This document shows, piece after piece, positions 1-12,518 of a DNA stretch of 64,000 bases. Within the stretch, counting starts at the first letter, position 1. Every line of letters begins with the position of its first letter. The notes beneath the pieces are model-generated. The model saw only the letters and a program-made list of their open reading frames with translations, was not told the origin of the DNA and did no database searches. This stretch comes from Nematocida parisii ERTm1 (lineage: Eukaryota > Microsporidia): NCBI RefSeq assembly GCF_000250985.1, contig NW_013524647.1, forward strand, positions 248,001-312,000, read 5' to 3'. Made by a program: the position numbers and the translations under genes.

Positions 1-179
1 TTGTATAATATATTAAGTATCTACATGGGCTGGAGTGTTGTTATAGAAACATGTATATTATAGTATTTTATTTCTTAGTGTATAGAAAGCCCATCACTAT
101 AAAACAGGAGTAAATATATATTCTGTAGTGTTATAGAAGTACTGACAGAAATAATTTATTCTTAATTTTTTTGTATACC

Positions 180-1145
180 ATGCTTTCTACAATAACATAC
201 ACCAATTCTAGTATAATTATTCTAAATGAGAAAGTATTAAATATATACAAGAACGGAGAGCACAGTCAAATACAACTGCAAAGCAGAGGAGTATTGGTGT
301 ATGATAAGTATGTAATAACAGAAAACAAAGATATACTTGAAATACACAACAACACAGTTGATGTTATTGGAAAAACACACAAAATACCAACGAAGATCAC
401 AGTTGACAATGGGTCTATGTACATTGCAGATAAGTCTGGCTCTGTGTATAGGCTAGAAAGTCTAGAGAATCTATCTAAAAACCCATCTGAAAGCATACCA
501 ACCCATTTATTTGGATCTATTTCTATGATAACAGATATTATTGCTACGGATGGATTGGTTATTACCGCTGACAAGGATAACAAAATACGTATTACAGAAA
601 ACCAATATCCACATAGAATACAAAAATTCATCCAAGTGCACAGCAAGCCACTTATATCCATGGCCATTGCAGGAGAATATTTGGTATCTGGTGGTTATGA
701 TTGGTATGTTTCATTGTATAATTTTAAATCTAAGAAAACCTTTATTTTTGACCTTATAACCCATAAAACCCAAGATTTAGGAGATATCTTCCCTGGTGTA
801 GATACTCCTGAAAGCATATCAAATATTAACCTAGAATGTGAAAGCAGAGTAAAAAAAATTCTTGCATATGGCGAAACAGTTGTTATATTAAAAGCAGAAA
901 GCCTTTTTTTAGTAGACCTATCCAAGCTAACCAACGATGGATATATATCCTGTGCTGAAATACCCAGCTTATCTGGCAAGCCACTTGTTGATGGCATGTC
1001 TATGAAAGAAGGATATGCTGTATTAGATGAGGAAGGCTCATTGTTTACATTTACCCCAGAAAACCCAGTACAGATGAAAATGCTGCAGGTTCCAAACTAT
1101 ACACATAAAATCGATATTTCGATTGCTAATAAGTACTTGGAGTAG
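180..1145 (+). CDS. TRM82: Trm82/WDR4-like WD-repeat protein, partner of the tRNA m7G46 methyltransferase
   Basis: The protein has 321 residues and is a beta-propeller-like protein with weak WD repeats. The stretch near residues 130-138 (ADKDNKIRI), followed by a Tyr-Pro turn, an 'H-S-K-P' loop and LVSGGYDWYVSLYNF, closely matches the core signature of yeast Trm82 and human WDR4 (known family pattern: ADRDEKIRVS, then GH, then LLSxxGD). In that family the protein holds the catalytic subunit Trm8/METTL1 in an active form for N7-methylation of G46 in tRNA; it has no catalytic residues itself. I start at the first ATG (180) rather than the upstream TTG, because the genome is eukaryotic. The 5' flank is AT-rich with no clear motif. 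The assignment rests on one signature block; a different WD protein remains possible. Confidence 0.72.
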   Translation: MLSTITYTNSSIIILNEKVLNIYKNGEHSQIQLQSRGVLVYDKYVITENKDILEIHNNTVDVIGKTHKIPTKITVDNGSMYIADKSGSVYRLESLENLSKNPSESIPTHLFGSISMITDIIATDGLVITADKDNKIRITENQYPHRIQKFIQVHSKPLISMAIAGEYLVSGGYDWYVSLYNFKSKKTFIFDLITHKTQDLGDIFPGVDTPESISNINLECESRVKKILAYGETVVILKAESLFLVDLSKLTNDGYISCAEIPSLSGKPLVDGMSMKEGYAVLDEEGSLFTFTPENPVQMKMLQVPNYTHKIDISIANKYLE

Positions 1146-1272
1146 AGTAAGTGAATAAATAGACCTTTATTTTATGCGAATAATCCAATGTCTGCCTTTT
1201 TTCTACTATAGAACGCATATAACTGTGTGATATAGTTTATATACGTGTTAATATATGCTGTTTAAATAAGTT

Positions 1273-2154
1273 TTATTCTTTGCTAGATCTGTTCTTGGAC
1301 ATACATACTCCGGCAGCTATAGCTGCCCCTACACCAATACCTGCTAATACTAAAAACATCGTAATTGTGCTTGGAGATATTCCTTTTTTAAAGAAGTGTC
1401 CTATTTTTTTATCTAATTTTTTGCTTTTAGAAATTAGAGCCATCATTTTATCTTCTCCTAATATTGCAGAGGGGTTTCCTAAATTAAAAATAGGCTTTGC
1501 ATTTTCTCTTTCCCTAATTATATCAATTGCTGCTAAGAAAAACACGTATGGTGTATACAGCTCTGATTGTAGTAAGTACGAATATATGTATACCAAATCA
1601 TCATAGGCAAATATCCTTGAAAACCAAAGTGCTGTATGAGACAGCTCAACAAATATTCCTTTTATCTCCTCTAAGTCAATTGGCTTAGTTATATAATACC
1701 CATCCATTTTTCGTAGTATTAGCTCATAGCTAAGTGCTAGCGCATAGTTGTCTTTTAAATACATATATAGAAAGTTTTCATAAATAACCATACAGTGCTT
1801 TTCAATAACAGAGTACTCAATATCTTTGTTTGCAGATACTTCTGTGTATATTATAGGAATTAAAAAATCCAGAATCTCTTGGTAGTATTCATCTATACTA
1901 TATAACTTGGCTGCAAGCCTTTTTAAATAAACAACCGGGGTGCTAGTTTTATCTATTTCATGTGATCCTGGTCTATTTGGGTTTGGCACACAAAACCGAA
2001 GCCTCTGAATGTCTCTATCAATTGTTTCTTCAAACTCACTTAAGTTGTCTATTTCCTTTGGAAACTTCTTTATTAGAAAAGACTCCTCCTGGTGTCTGTC
2101 TATAAATCTAGTAATTTCTTGGGACAATAGTTGCACTTTTTTAGACATTTTCAT
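1273..2154 (-). CDS. Tail-anchored TBC-domain Rab GTPase-activating protein (TBC1D20/Gyp8-like)
   Basis: The protein has 293 residues. Both catalytic fingers of TBC RabGAPs can be read: the arginine finger IxxDxxR at residues 45-51 (IDRDIQR) and a glutamine finger YYQ at 90-92. The helical part around residues 185-225 (WFSRIFAYDD, then YSYLLQSELYTPYVFFLAAI) resembles the second half of the TBC domain. A single hydrophobic segment near 265-285 (TITMFLVLAGIGVGAAIAAG) followed by a short basic tail gives a C-terminal membrane anchor. TBC1D20 and Gyp8 have the same architecture, and TBC1D20 acts on Rab1 in the ER. Placement on ER membranes and a Rab1-type target are inferred from that likeness. 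The start ATG at 2154 precedes the conserved region, with a second Met two codons later. It faces the Trm82-like gene tail to tail with a 127-base gap. Confidence 0.72.
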   Translation of the reverse strand: MKMSKKVQLLSQEITRFIDRHQEESFLIKKFPKEIDNLSEFEETIDRDIQRLRFCVPNPNRPGSHEIDKTSTPVVYLKRLAAKLYSIDEYYQEILDFLIPIIYTEVSANKDIEYSVIEKHCMVIYENFLYMYLKDNYALALSYELILRKMDGYYITKPIDLEEIKGIFVELSHTALWFSRIFAYDDLVYIYSYLLQSELYTPYVFFLAAIDIIRERENAKPIFNLGNPSAILGEDKMMALISKSKKLDKKIGHFFKKGISPSTITMFLVLAGIGVGAAIAAGVCMSKNRSSKE

Positions 2155-2170
2155 AGAAATAAAGAATGTA

Positions 2171-2204
2171 GGGCATAAATAATATTTATTTTAATAAATT
2201 ATGC
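2171..2204 (+). repeat. Dispersed repeat copy 1 (GGCATAAATAATATTT family)
   Basis: The copy starts GGGCATAAATAATATTTATT and runs into AATAAATTATGC. It matches copies at 7414-7476, 29198-29244 and 50171-50217 on the same strand, and at 3176-3213 and 29036-29083 on the opposite strand. Together with the copy at 3176 it forms an inverted pair about 1 kb apart. Confidence 0.6.
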
Positions 2205-3175
2205 TTATATTACACTTATTTTAAAATAATTAGAGAATATTCTAAATATAATTGACCTATTCCCTATTTAGCAATAGACCAATTAGATACACACCATACA
2301 GATTTTTATTTATCTAATTGGTCTTTTCAATTTTTACCAAAAGTAGGTTGTAGTATAGTCTGTTCTATTATTTTTCATAAGAATAGCTGTATATGCATTG
2401 TGCTGTTAGATCATATTGCTATTATTGGCCAAGCACATACATGGTACTATAAATACACAGTGCACTAATTATTAATGCTGTCTTAAATATATCTACTATA
2501 TTATTTACTTTTTAATGGGTTGATTGGTTAATAATATCTGCTATTTTTTATAAATTACTATTATTGGTTTTAGTGTGTATTGTTCTTTTTCTTTTTTCCT
2601 TTTCTTATTTATACATTTAATAATACATTTAGTGCAACATAGTATCATATTAAATAGTATTTATTTGGCAATAAATATTTTTTGATAGTTATTAATCATA
2701 TGGTGCCTATTAAATACATTATAATACTTCTTAATCTGGCTTTTTTCGAGTTATAATATTATGTGTGGCAGTGTTTTAATTACGCCTTATTGATTAACTG
2801 GTATTTAAAGTATATATTTAGACAATGTCTCCTATGTTACTATAGAAACAAATTTTACTCATGTTTTATACCAGACTATTTTTATTAGTTATTTTAGACA
2901 AGATAAAGTGTTTTTGTATGTAATTTTATATAGAATACTGGCAGTGCTAAAAATCAGTAGGATTTTTACTGCGTATTGTCTGAGATCTTTATAGTTTTGG
3001 GTTGTTTTTATGTTATTATATGTATGGTGGATTAGTTAAATTGTTCTATTACTAAATATTTCAATTTGGCAGAATAAAAAAGTGTTCTCTTTTTCTATAA
3101 ATATTTTATTAAATAGAGTTTATTTCTAAGAAAAGTAGAAATAATAGTAAACGTATATATTTACTGTAAGCTATC

Positions 3176-3213
3176 CATAATTTATTAAAAACAAAATATT
3201 ATTTATGCCTTAC
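3176..3213 (-). repeat. Dispersed repeat copy 2, inverted relative to copy 1
   Basis: On the minus strand this reads TAAGGCATAAATAATATTTT and continues into TTTTTAATAAATTATGG, the same core as the other copies. It lies in gene-free DNA. The space between copies 1 and 2 has no open reading frame, so a non-autonomous terminal-inverted-repeat element is possible but unproven. Confidence 0.6.
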
Positions 3214-3726
3214 ATTTACTAAAATTAAAACTATTTAATGATTACATAATACAATAACATATTTAAACACTGATTAATAAGCGTAACACTCAACATATTC
3301 ACATTTTAGTAGAATATATCAATTAAGAATTGCCAGATAACTAATTATATCTCAAAAAAAACTTAAATGAACCATTTTTATTGAGTTAGTGCAATATGGT
3401 GTGTTCGGTTTAAGTTCAAATTAGAGGGATGTATCTGTAATATATTCTAGTATAAATATATTAAATTGGCTTTCTATTTATGAAACAGAAATAAAAGGCC
3501 ATTAACAAATCAACTAGAAACAGTATATTTTGGGTTATTACTATAGAATAGTAGTGATGTAGGGGCAAGCACTAATGTGTATATTGTAGTATTATAAATA
3601 GACTAATTAGGTAGCATATGTAATAAACGAGTAGTTATAGCTAAAGTGTTTTCTTAGTGTAATATTTTCGGGTTTAGAGCCGGATTTAAGTTTTTTTTGA
3701 TAGTTTTCTAGTTGTTCTAAACGTAA

Positions 3727-6712
3727 TTATTGCACGATTAGGTAGGTTTTAATTAAAGTATTTAAAATATCATAGTGGATTCCATATTTACAGCCGTTGT
3801 AGTTATTGTCTCTTATGGATATAATTCCTTCATCACTTTGTCTAATTTCTTGTAGTTTGCTATTTTGAATAGCACTTGAAATGTCTTTTAGAATGAATCT
3901 TGGATCATAGTACTTTTTATTAAGTACCGTGCCCAAGATAGAAACGATTATTTCATCCTTTGTATTTATATCCATTAAATATGCATTCATTCTTTCTAAA
4001 AGATCTTTCATAGTCAGACAAAAAACAGCACTGGTTTTATAGTCAATATCAGTTCGGCTTTTATAGAAACAGTGTCCATATAATGCTGTATTAAGAGAAG
4101 GATTGTTGCGCTGTAGCATGTCAATGAAAGAAACATGGGCAGGTTGATTAATAACACCCATGCGCGTTCTTTCATCTCGTATTCTGCTGTCAAATTTATA
4201 TGTTGTATACTCATAGACACTTTCATGGAATCTTGTATTCCAAGTTATATTTATACCACTAGTTGCATTATTAATTTCGGATTGAATATTCATGTAGTAG
4301 CAGTGGGGCTCCTCATAGAAGTCTGTTGAATTTCGTATAAAGAAGTCGCTATAATAGTGTTTAATAGCATAATTCAGATCACTTTCTTTCATATGTCTTT
4401 CAATTACTGGCGATCTTAAATTATTTATTTGTATTCTGGAAGAACTTGGTTTATTATTAAAAGAAGGAGAAGTATAAATCTCTGTATAGTCAATTGGCAC
4501 TAAGTCTTTATATTCGCCCAATTTAAATACGTTATAATTAATGCTATTCTTGTCATACGGCCCAAGCACTGCACCAGAAACCATAAACTTAGAAAGAAAA
4601 AGTGGGATACGTTATTCTTATCCATATTACCGTCTTTAACATTACTTTTTACTTCGGATGAATACACAAATTGTGCAAAACAGAACTCGGTTTTTTTGAT
4701 GTCTTCTTTTATGTAATAGAATACTACGTTGCCGTTTTCATTTTCTATTGTATGTACTGTTTTGTTTAAATCCGAATCATCGGTTATTAACGACCAGGTT
4801 TTATCCATTCTATTGTATTTAAATGGATATATTCTCCCTTTTCTACAAATGCTATTTTTTTTTTTATGTCTAAGATATCATTATCATTTGTTTTAATGAC
4901 TCTTGGTTTACCGGATTCTCTTATATTAAAAGTATATTTTAAATGAGTTATTATGTCTTTAATTGTATGAAACTGATAGTTTACAATTGTACCATTTTTT
5001 TGCCTATGTGTGTAGTAGGGAAGATGAACCATTGTAACTGTGTGCCACTCATTGTCTACAAATTGCACATGATAATGGTCTTTTATGCTTAGTAATATGT
5101 TATTTTCAGTGAATATGTCAGTGTGTTTTATATCATCTATGACAATAGCATGAGTAGAGCCAATATTTTCTATTTCATTTATGTTTTTTATCTGTGCAAT
5201 AGATCTAAAAAGTTGTTGTGCATTAAAACTATCACCCCCTAACAGTTTATTGTGTACTCGGATTTCATGCATATTATCTATATGAATCAATCGCGTTCTA
5301 TTTCTAATAGCATGTTTCTGTGCCGCTGTTAATTTATATGTCATTCCATGGTATTTATAAAAAATACTAACTTTATTACATACAAAATTATATATTTCTA
5401 TTGCATTAGAATCGCCTATTAAATTCTGATTATCCCCTTGCAATTTAATTTGTTTAATTGCATTGTATGCTTCTTTTGCCAATGCTTCATTTTTCTGTGC
5501 AGTGTGTATAAGATATTTCATAATGCATGTTAAATCTGATAGCTGTTCAATTTTTAAATTATCTGCAAAGTCTATTATATTAGTACGCTTATTTTTTTTA
5601 TCCCTATTCATTATTTTTGCTTTAATTTCTTTAACAAAATTATCAACTATATTCTGTGACATCTTATAGAAGTCTTCATATACCTCTGGCATTAAAAGAA
5701 TAGCATTCAACTTTTTTTTAAGTTTTATGTCCTTTTCGTTTCCTTCTAAAACCATTTGACTATTTATACCACTACAGCAACAGTATAAATTTACTTCTTT
5801 ATTTATCCAAATATTTCCAAGAGTTTCTGCTCTTTTATTAATATGTAAAGAAGTAATAATTTTATACTGATATGTGGTCGTTTGACCATGGCTTTTAATA
5901 TAATTAACTAGATCATTTATAAATCCATCATACCATAATGGATTGGTCAATCTGTAATCATTAGAGAAGCTTGTTTTTAGCATATTTTTAAATACACTTT
6001 TTAGTAGAAGAAAATCCATGTCCACACTTTTAATCATAGTCCAAATATCTGTTTCATTCTCACTCTTCCAGTTTTCAATTATTATATATGTTTTTTGATT
6101 TACTGCTTCGGGTTTAAGCTGTCCAGTGTAATTTGAAAACAACACATTTTCAAAACTTTCTATATAACTCGTATAGTTTCGTATAATAAATTGATTTTCA
6201 GCGGCACAAAAATACAATGTACTAGTTATAACCAACTTACTGTTAGAATCAACTTTAAGAGGATTAATAGTAGTGGATGCGGTTAGTTCTGAAGTTTCTT
6301 TTAAAGGCATTTCTGGGGCTGGCTCTGATGTTAGATCCATTGTTGGTTCTGTAGCTATGTCTATTGCTGAATTATCTACATTGCTCTCTGCATTATTCAT
6401 ACCCATATAACGAGCTCTTTTGATAGCGTTAGAATTTTGAGTATTGTTGTCTGTATCATGGGGCCTTTTATTTGGATTAGATAGATCTAATGGCTGGTCA
6501 TCTGTCTGCATAGATTGGTTAGTATTGTTAGATGGTACAGAATTATAATTGTTAAACATACCCCGCATAAATCGTGTACCACTTGTGCTTAGATTATTTT
6601 TTGTACTTAATTGTTTCTTATACGCTGCTTTAAACCCCCCGCAAATTACAATTTCTATACTTATTATAAACATCAGTCCAAATGTAATACATTTTTTTCT
6701 TAACTGCTTCAT
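3727..6712 (-). CDS. Large secreted protein of unknown function (Nematocida large-gene-family-like), reading frame interrupted twice
   Basis: Three consecutive minus-strand frames (6712-4787, 4808-4500, 4584-3727) overlap end to start and together span about 995 codons. The N-terminus (MKQLRKKCITFGLMFIISIE) looks like a signal peptide with a hydrophobic core at about residues 9-24. Residues 60-140 are disordered and rich in Asn, Ser and Thr, with PLDLS at 74-78 and two short basic clusters (NKRP, IKRAR). The rest is a long globular region with no domain I recognise. Long signal-peptide proteins in expanded families are known from Nematocida and some are host-exposed; membership is inference. 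Both frame changes lie at or close to short homopolymers (near 4790-4810 and 4590-4610), and each is explained by one missing base. A sequencing error is therefore as likely as a true lesion. Confidence 0.55.
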
Positions 6713-7079
6713 ATTGTTCTTACATTTTAATAAATCGTAAATTCTTATATAGTTTGAAGTATTTTATGGTTTAGAGATGCTATAGAACAAAATAACCAAT
6801 CATTTGAACATGAAATCGCATTTCTATTTAGAATTTTCTAAAACCATATATTCTATATATTTTATTTTGTTTAGCCAAGTCTATTTAACATCTTATATTT
6901 ATAGAATTCATTGGTCTGTTTTTTCTTTCTGTATGCATAGTATTGTTCAAGAAACTAATCTGCGCATACCACATATTATAAATTTAATATATAAATAATA
7001 GGTAATTTCTCCTATTTTAGTGATATTTTTCTATTTTTAGTTTAATACTGTCTTATTTCTCGTGCGTTATTTAAACTGA

Positions 7080-7410
7080 CGTACTCACAAGAAGCCACAC
7101 CGCCACTGCCGTCCCGCTACGTAGCCAAGAGAGTAAAGGGGGTGAGCTCTTTATTGTCTTTAGGAAGTGGCCCAAGCCTGCGCGGACACGGAGTCCCGGG
7201 CGCTGTTGTGTTAGGCCTGGCGCTGAAGTTAAGCCGTTGATGCTTCCCTAAGTCTCCCCCTAAATTGGGGGAAGAGCTCCGGTCAAATAGTCGGAAGTTG
7301 ATATACTGATTCAGTGATCCCGGCCTTTTTCTTTGGCGGGATCGCCGCGCATGCTGGCGCACAGACGGATTGTCCTCGGGGGCTCACGTCTGAGTGGTGG
7401 TGTCACCTCA
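7080..7410. other. GC-rich island of unknown origin beside the assembly gap
   Basis: This ~330-base block has a base composition unlike anything else in the window, with many CpG dinucleotides and words such as CCCGGGCGC and GATCGCCGCGC. It changes abruptly to AT-rich DNA on both sides. It does not read as a conserved protein on either strand. I do not recognise it as rRNA, 5S or SRP RNA. On the minus strand an AATAAAG word lies in its later third, which is compatible with foreign repeat-like DNA, but that is weak evidence. Contaminating or mis-scaffolded sequence, an inserted foreign repeat fossil, or a structured RNA are all open. Confidence 0.45.
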
Positions 7411-7413
7411 CCA

Positions 7414-7476
7414 TATAAACTATAAATTATAAGGCATAATATTTATTTTTAATAAATCATGCACCATAGTCCACAT
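7414..7476 (+). repeat. Dispersed repeat copy 3
   Basis: It contains ATAAATTATAAGGCATAA followed by TTTTTAATAAATCATGCA and ends near AGTCCACA. The stretch before GGCATA also matches the copy at 29036-29083 read on the minus strand, so the shared unit is about 60 bases in this pair. It abuts the GC-rich island. Confidence 0.6.
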
Positions 7477-7679
7477 TAAATATTTGTCATTGTTTCTTCT
7501 TCATTTATCCTCTATATACAGTGTAAATGTATTATTGGTTTGCTTGACTTAATACAATCATTTTCGAGTTATATGATATGCATTGTTTTTATTAAAATTC
7601 CTCGTTTTAGCATCTGTCCATTCTTTATTCTTCCTATATATTCTATTATATTTTTTTAACTCTTTCTTTTTTTTTCTTA

Positions 7680-8274
7680 NNNNNNNNNNNNNNNNNNNNN
7701 NNNNNNNNNNNNNNNNNNNNNNNNNNNNNNNNNNNNNNNNNNNNNNNNNNNNNNNNNNNNNNNNNNNNNNNNNNNNNNNNNNNNNNNNNNNNNNNNNNNN
7801 NNNNNNNNNNNNNNNNNNNNNNNNNNNNNNNNNNNNNNNNNNNNNNNNNNNNNNNNNNNNNNNNNNNNNNNNNNNNNNNNNNNNNNNNNNNNNNNNNNNN
7901 NNNNNNNNNNNNNNNNNNNNNNNNNNNNNNNNNNNNNNNNNNNNNNNNNNNNNNNNNNNNNNNNNNNNNNNNNNNNNNNNNNNNNNNNNNNNNNNNNNNN
8001 NNNNNNNNNNNNNNNNNNNNNNNNNNNNNNNNNNNNNNNNNNNNNNNNNNNNNNNNNNNNNNNNNNNNNNNNNNNNNNNNNNNNNNNNNNNNNNNNNNNN
8101 NNNNNNNNNNNNNNNNNNNNNNNNNNNNNNNNNNNNNNNNNNNNNNNNNNNNNNNNNNNNNNNNNNNNNNNNNNNNNNNNNNNNNNNNNNNNNNNNNNNN
8201 NNNNNNNNNNNNNNNNNNNNNNNNNNNNNNNNNNNNNNNNNNNNNNNNNNNNNNNNNNNNNNNNNNNNNNNNNN
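7680..8274. other. Assembly gap (595 N)
   Basis: Every base is N. The gap sits between two sequence blocks of unusual composition, which suggests the assembler failed at a repeat or a compositionally extreme insert. Confidence 0.99.
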
Positions 8275-8430
8275 GGACGAGAGACTTCTCAGCCATATAC
8301 AAATGCATTGTTTGGCCTGGAAACACTCAGCCTTGTGGGTCAGTCCGAAACAAAATCACCTGTGGCCAGATTGGTTGGCTACGTGTTCGGTGTGGGGGCC
8401 AGCCGGCCTGTGGCCCCCTTGTTCCTTAAG
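8275..8430. other. Second GC-rich block with a perfect 8-bp hairpin
   Basis: This block begins directly after the gap and grades into AT-rich DNA. GGGGGCCA at 8394-8401 pairs perfectly with TGGCCCCC at 8411-8418 over a 9-base loop. Composition resembles the island at 7080-7410, so both may be ends of one insert whose middle is missing in the gap. No protein or known RNA family recognised. Confidence 0.4.
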
Positions 8431-9402
8431 TTCTTCCTTCATCCATCACTTCATCAATCCTATAATTCAGGACTAAAATTAAAAAAATATCCCGTCAGAA
8501 AAAAATGAAAAAAGTATAATTATAGTATAATTAGTCAATGTATGGCTGTGTATAGTAGTAATAGAACATGAAGAGAATAAAGTACAGTTGGCTAGGAATG
8601 CACATGCAATATAATCACAGTTTATTATATTATATGCTAGTTTATAATTTAAGTTTCTTTTATTTAATGAAGAATGCGCAGTAAATTATAGCCACTTATA
8701 TATTGCTAAATGGCATAGGAATAACTAGTATAGTCTTTTTATATAAAGTATAAATATAGAAAACTATTTAAAATATATTTTAGCTTGTACTATAATTACA
8801 AGAATATATAAATGAATGTATAGATATATAGAAATAAAAATATACAAATTAAAACGAAAAGTATTGTCTAACGCATAAACAACAAACATATTTCATAAAG
8901 AATTAATGCAGCCACACAATTAAAAAGGCATTAATCGCCGAACAAAAGATTGTATAAAACAGTATTATTTCAAAGAGATAAATAAGTAAACATAGAAATA
9001 CATTAAATTAATGTGTAAATACGCAACATAGAATAACCAAATGTAAAAAGAAATTCAACAACAAGTTCTATTAAAATTAAGAAATAAAATAGAAATTTCG
9101 GATTATATGGAGTTATTAAAATTAAAGTTATTTATCCTTTACAGAAGTAAAGTCAACCAAAAATATACTAATAGGTATAATTATAAGCGGATGCAGATAT
9201 ATATCCAATTATCGGTTTATTAGCAACTAACTATAATTATTAGTTGTAGACTTGCAAATACTTATTTTATAAGACAGCTTAATTGCTCTATATTCAAATT
9301 ACAGAAGCAGAGTACCAAATACAACACTTCAAAAAAATTGGGGGTTTTCTTATTCAAAATACATGAAAATGTATTTAGAAAATAATAGGCCTTAAATAAT
9401 TT

Positions 9403-10062
9403 CTAGTTAAGACCAAATGTGGACTTTAAAAAGCTTTCAATTTCATTAATTGCATCATTAAGATTTGTATTATCAATTACTTTATCAAACTCGCTGCTGT
9501 GCCCATATATATTCTCTTCTTTTGCCTTCATGAGGCGCTTGCTTAGCTCGTCTTGGGTTATTAAAGCTCTTTGAGAAATTCTTTCATGTAAAATAGATTC
9601 GGGTGCATATATATACACGTATGCTGCTTTAACTCCAGACTCTTTTATACTTTTCACGCCATTCTTTTCTATTTCTAACAGAAGAATCTTTCCTGTTTGC
9701 GGGGTTTTATATTCTATGCCAGTCCCATAATAATTCCCAGCATACTCGGCATACTCAATAAACTCATTATTCTTTATCTTGTCCATAAACTTATCACGCG
9801 TTATGAAAAAGTAGTCTTTCCCGTCTCTTTCTTTTTCTCTAGGCACTCTGGTAGTGTATGACACAGAAATAGTGAACTTGCAGGGGTATCTATGCAGTAA
9901 GTGTCGTACGATTGTAGACTTTCCTGAGCCACTGGCACCAGCTATTACAAGAGTATTATACGAATTTAGCATAAATTTTTTATTGTGGAAATCTTTATTT
10001 ATGCATAAATTATAGGCCATAATAAAAGAAGAGCCAGTTTGAATAATCATAAAAAAGTACAT
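9403..10062 (-). CDS. GUK1: Guanylate kinase
   Basis: Guanylate kinase phosphorylates GMP or dGMP with ATP, an essential step in purine nucleotide supply. The frame encodes 219 residues. A P-loop GASGSGKST lies at residues 42-50, followed by the GMP-binding stretch SYTTRVPREKERDGKDYFF typical of the family, and a lid region with HERISQRALITQDELSKRL. Family members start only a few residues before the P-loop, so the ATG at 9972 (MLNSYNTLVIAG) is a plausible true start; ATGs at 10062, 10050 and 10020 would add up to 30 residues of no known function. The 3' end lies 41 bases upstream of nothing coding on this strand, and CDC48 follows upstream on the same strand. Confidence 0.93.
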   Translation of the reverse strand: MYFFMIIQTGSSFIMAYNLCINKDFHNKKFMLNSYNTLVIAGASGSGKSTIVRHLLHRYPCKFTISVSYTTRVPREKERDGKDYFFITRDKFMDKIKNNEFIEYAEYAGNYYGTGIEYKTPQTGKILLLEIEKNGVKSIKESGVKAAYVYIYAPESILHERISQRALITQDELSKRLMKAKEENIYGHSSEFDKVIDNTNLNDAINEIESFLKSTFGLN

Positions 10063-10103
10063 AGATAGATTTTAAAAGAAATTTATTTTCTTTCCCAGAT
10101 CAT

Positions 10104-12485
<2,382 letters not shown>

Positions 12486-12518
12486 TTAGTATTAAAAAAA
12501 TTCATTAAATACATTGTT

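Larger units (their letters stand above)
2155..3726. other. Long AT-rich gene-free region between the RabGAP and the large secreted-protein gene
   Basis: No reading frame of credible length or composition was found on either strand. The stretch is strongly AT-rich and holds two inverted copies of the window's dispersed repeat (2171-2204 and 3176-3213), a TTCGAGTTAT word near 2745 and a TTCGGGTTT word at 3667-3675. The rest looks like low-complexity spacer or decayed sequence. It is unusually long for a microsporidian intergenic region. Confidence 0.6.
6713..9402. other. Gene-free region with two GC-rich islands around an assembly gap
   Basis: No supported gene. 6713-7075 is AT-rich; 7080-7410 is strikingly GC-rich; 7414-7679 is AT-rich again and starts with a dispersed-repeat copy. 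7680-8274 is a run of N, 8275-8430 is a second GC-rich block, and 8440-9402 is AT-rich spacer. Open frames that cross the N run are artefacts of unknown bases. Apart from the repeat and a GC hairpin, nothing recognisable was found. Confidence 0.6.

Noticed and set aside
6804-6998. 64-codon plus-strand frame
   Set aside because: Composition is that of translated AT-rich spacer, rich in Tyr, Ile, Phe and Ser, with no supporting signal.
7225-7238. String resembling the GAAGTTAAGC part of 5S rRNA
   Set aside because: The flanking helices and the other conserved 5S elements are missing; taken as coincidence.
7117-7362. 81-codon minus-strand frame in the GC-rich island
   Set aside because: GC-rich DNA has few stops by chance; the translation is Arg/Pro-rich and resembles no family.
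7583-8476. Long open frames on both strands across the N run
   Set aside because: They are open only because unknown bases contain no stop; the known parts show no protein likeness.
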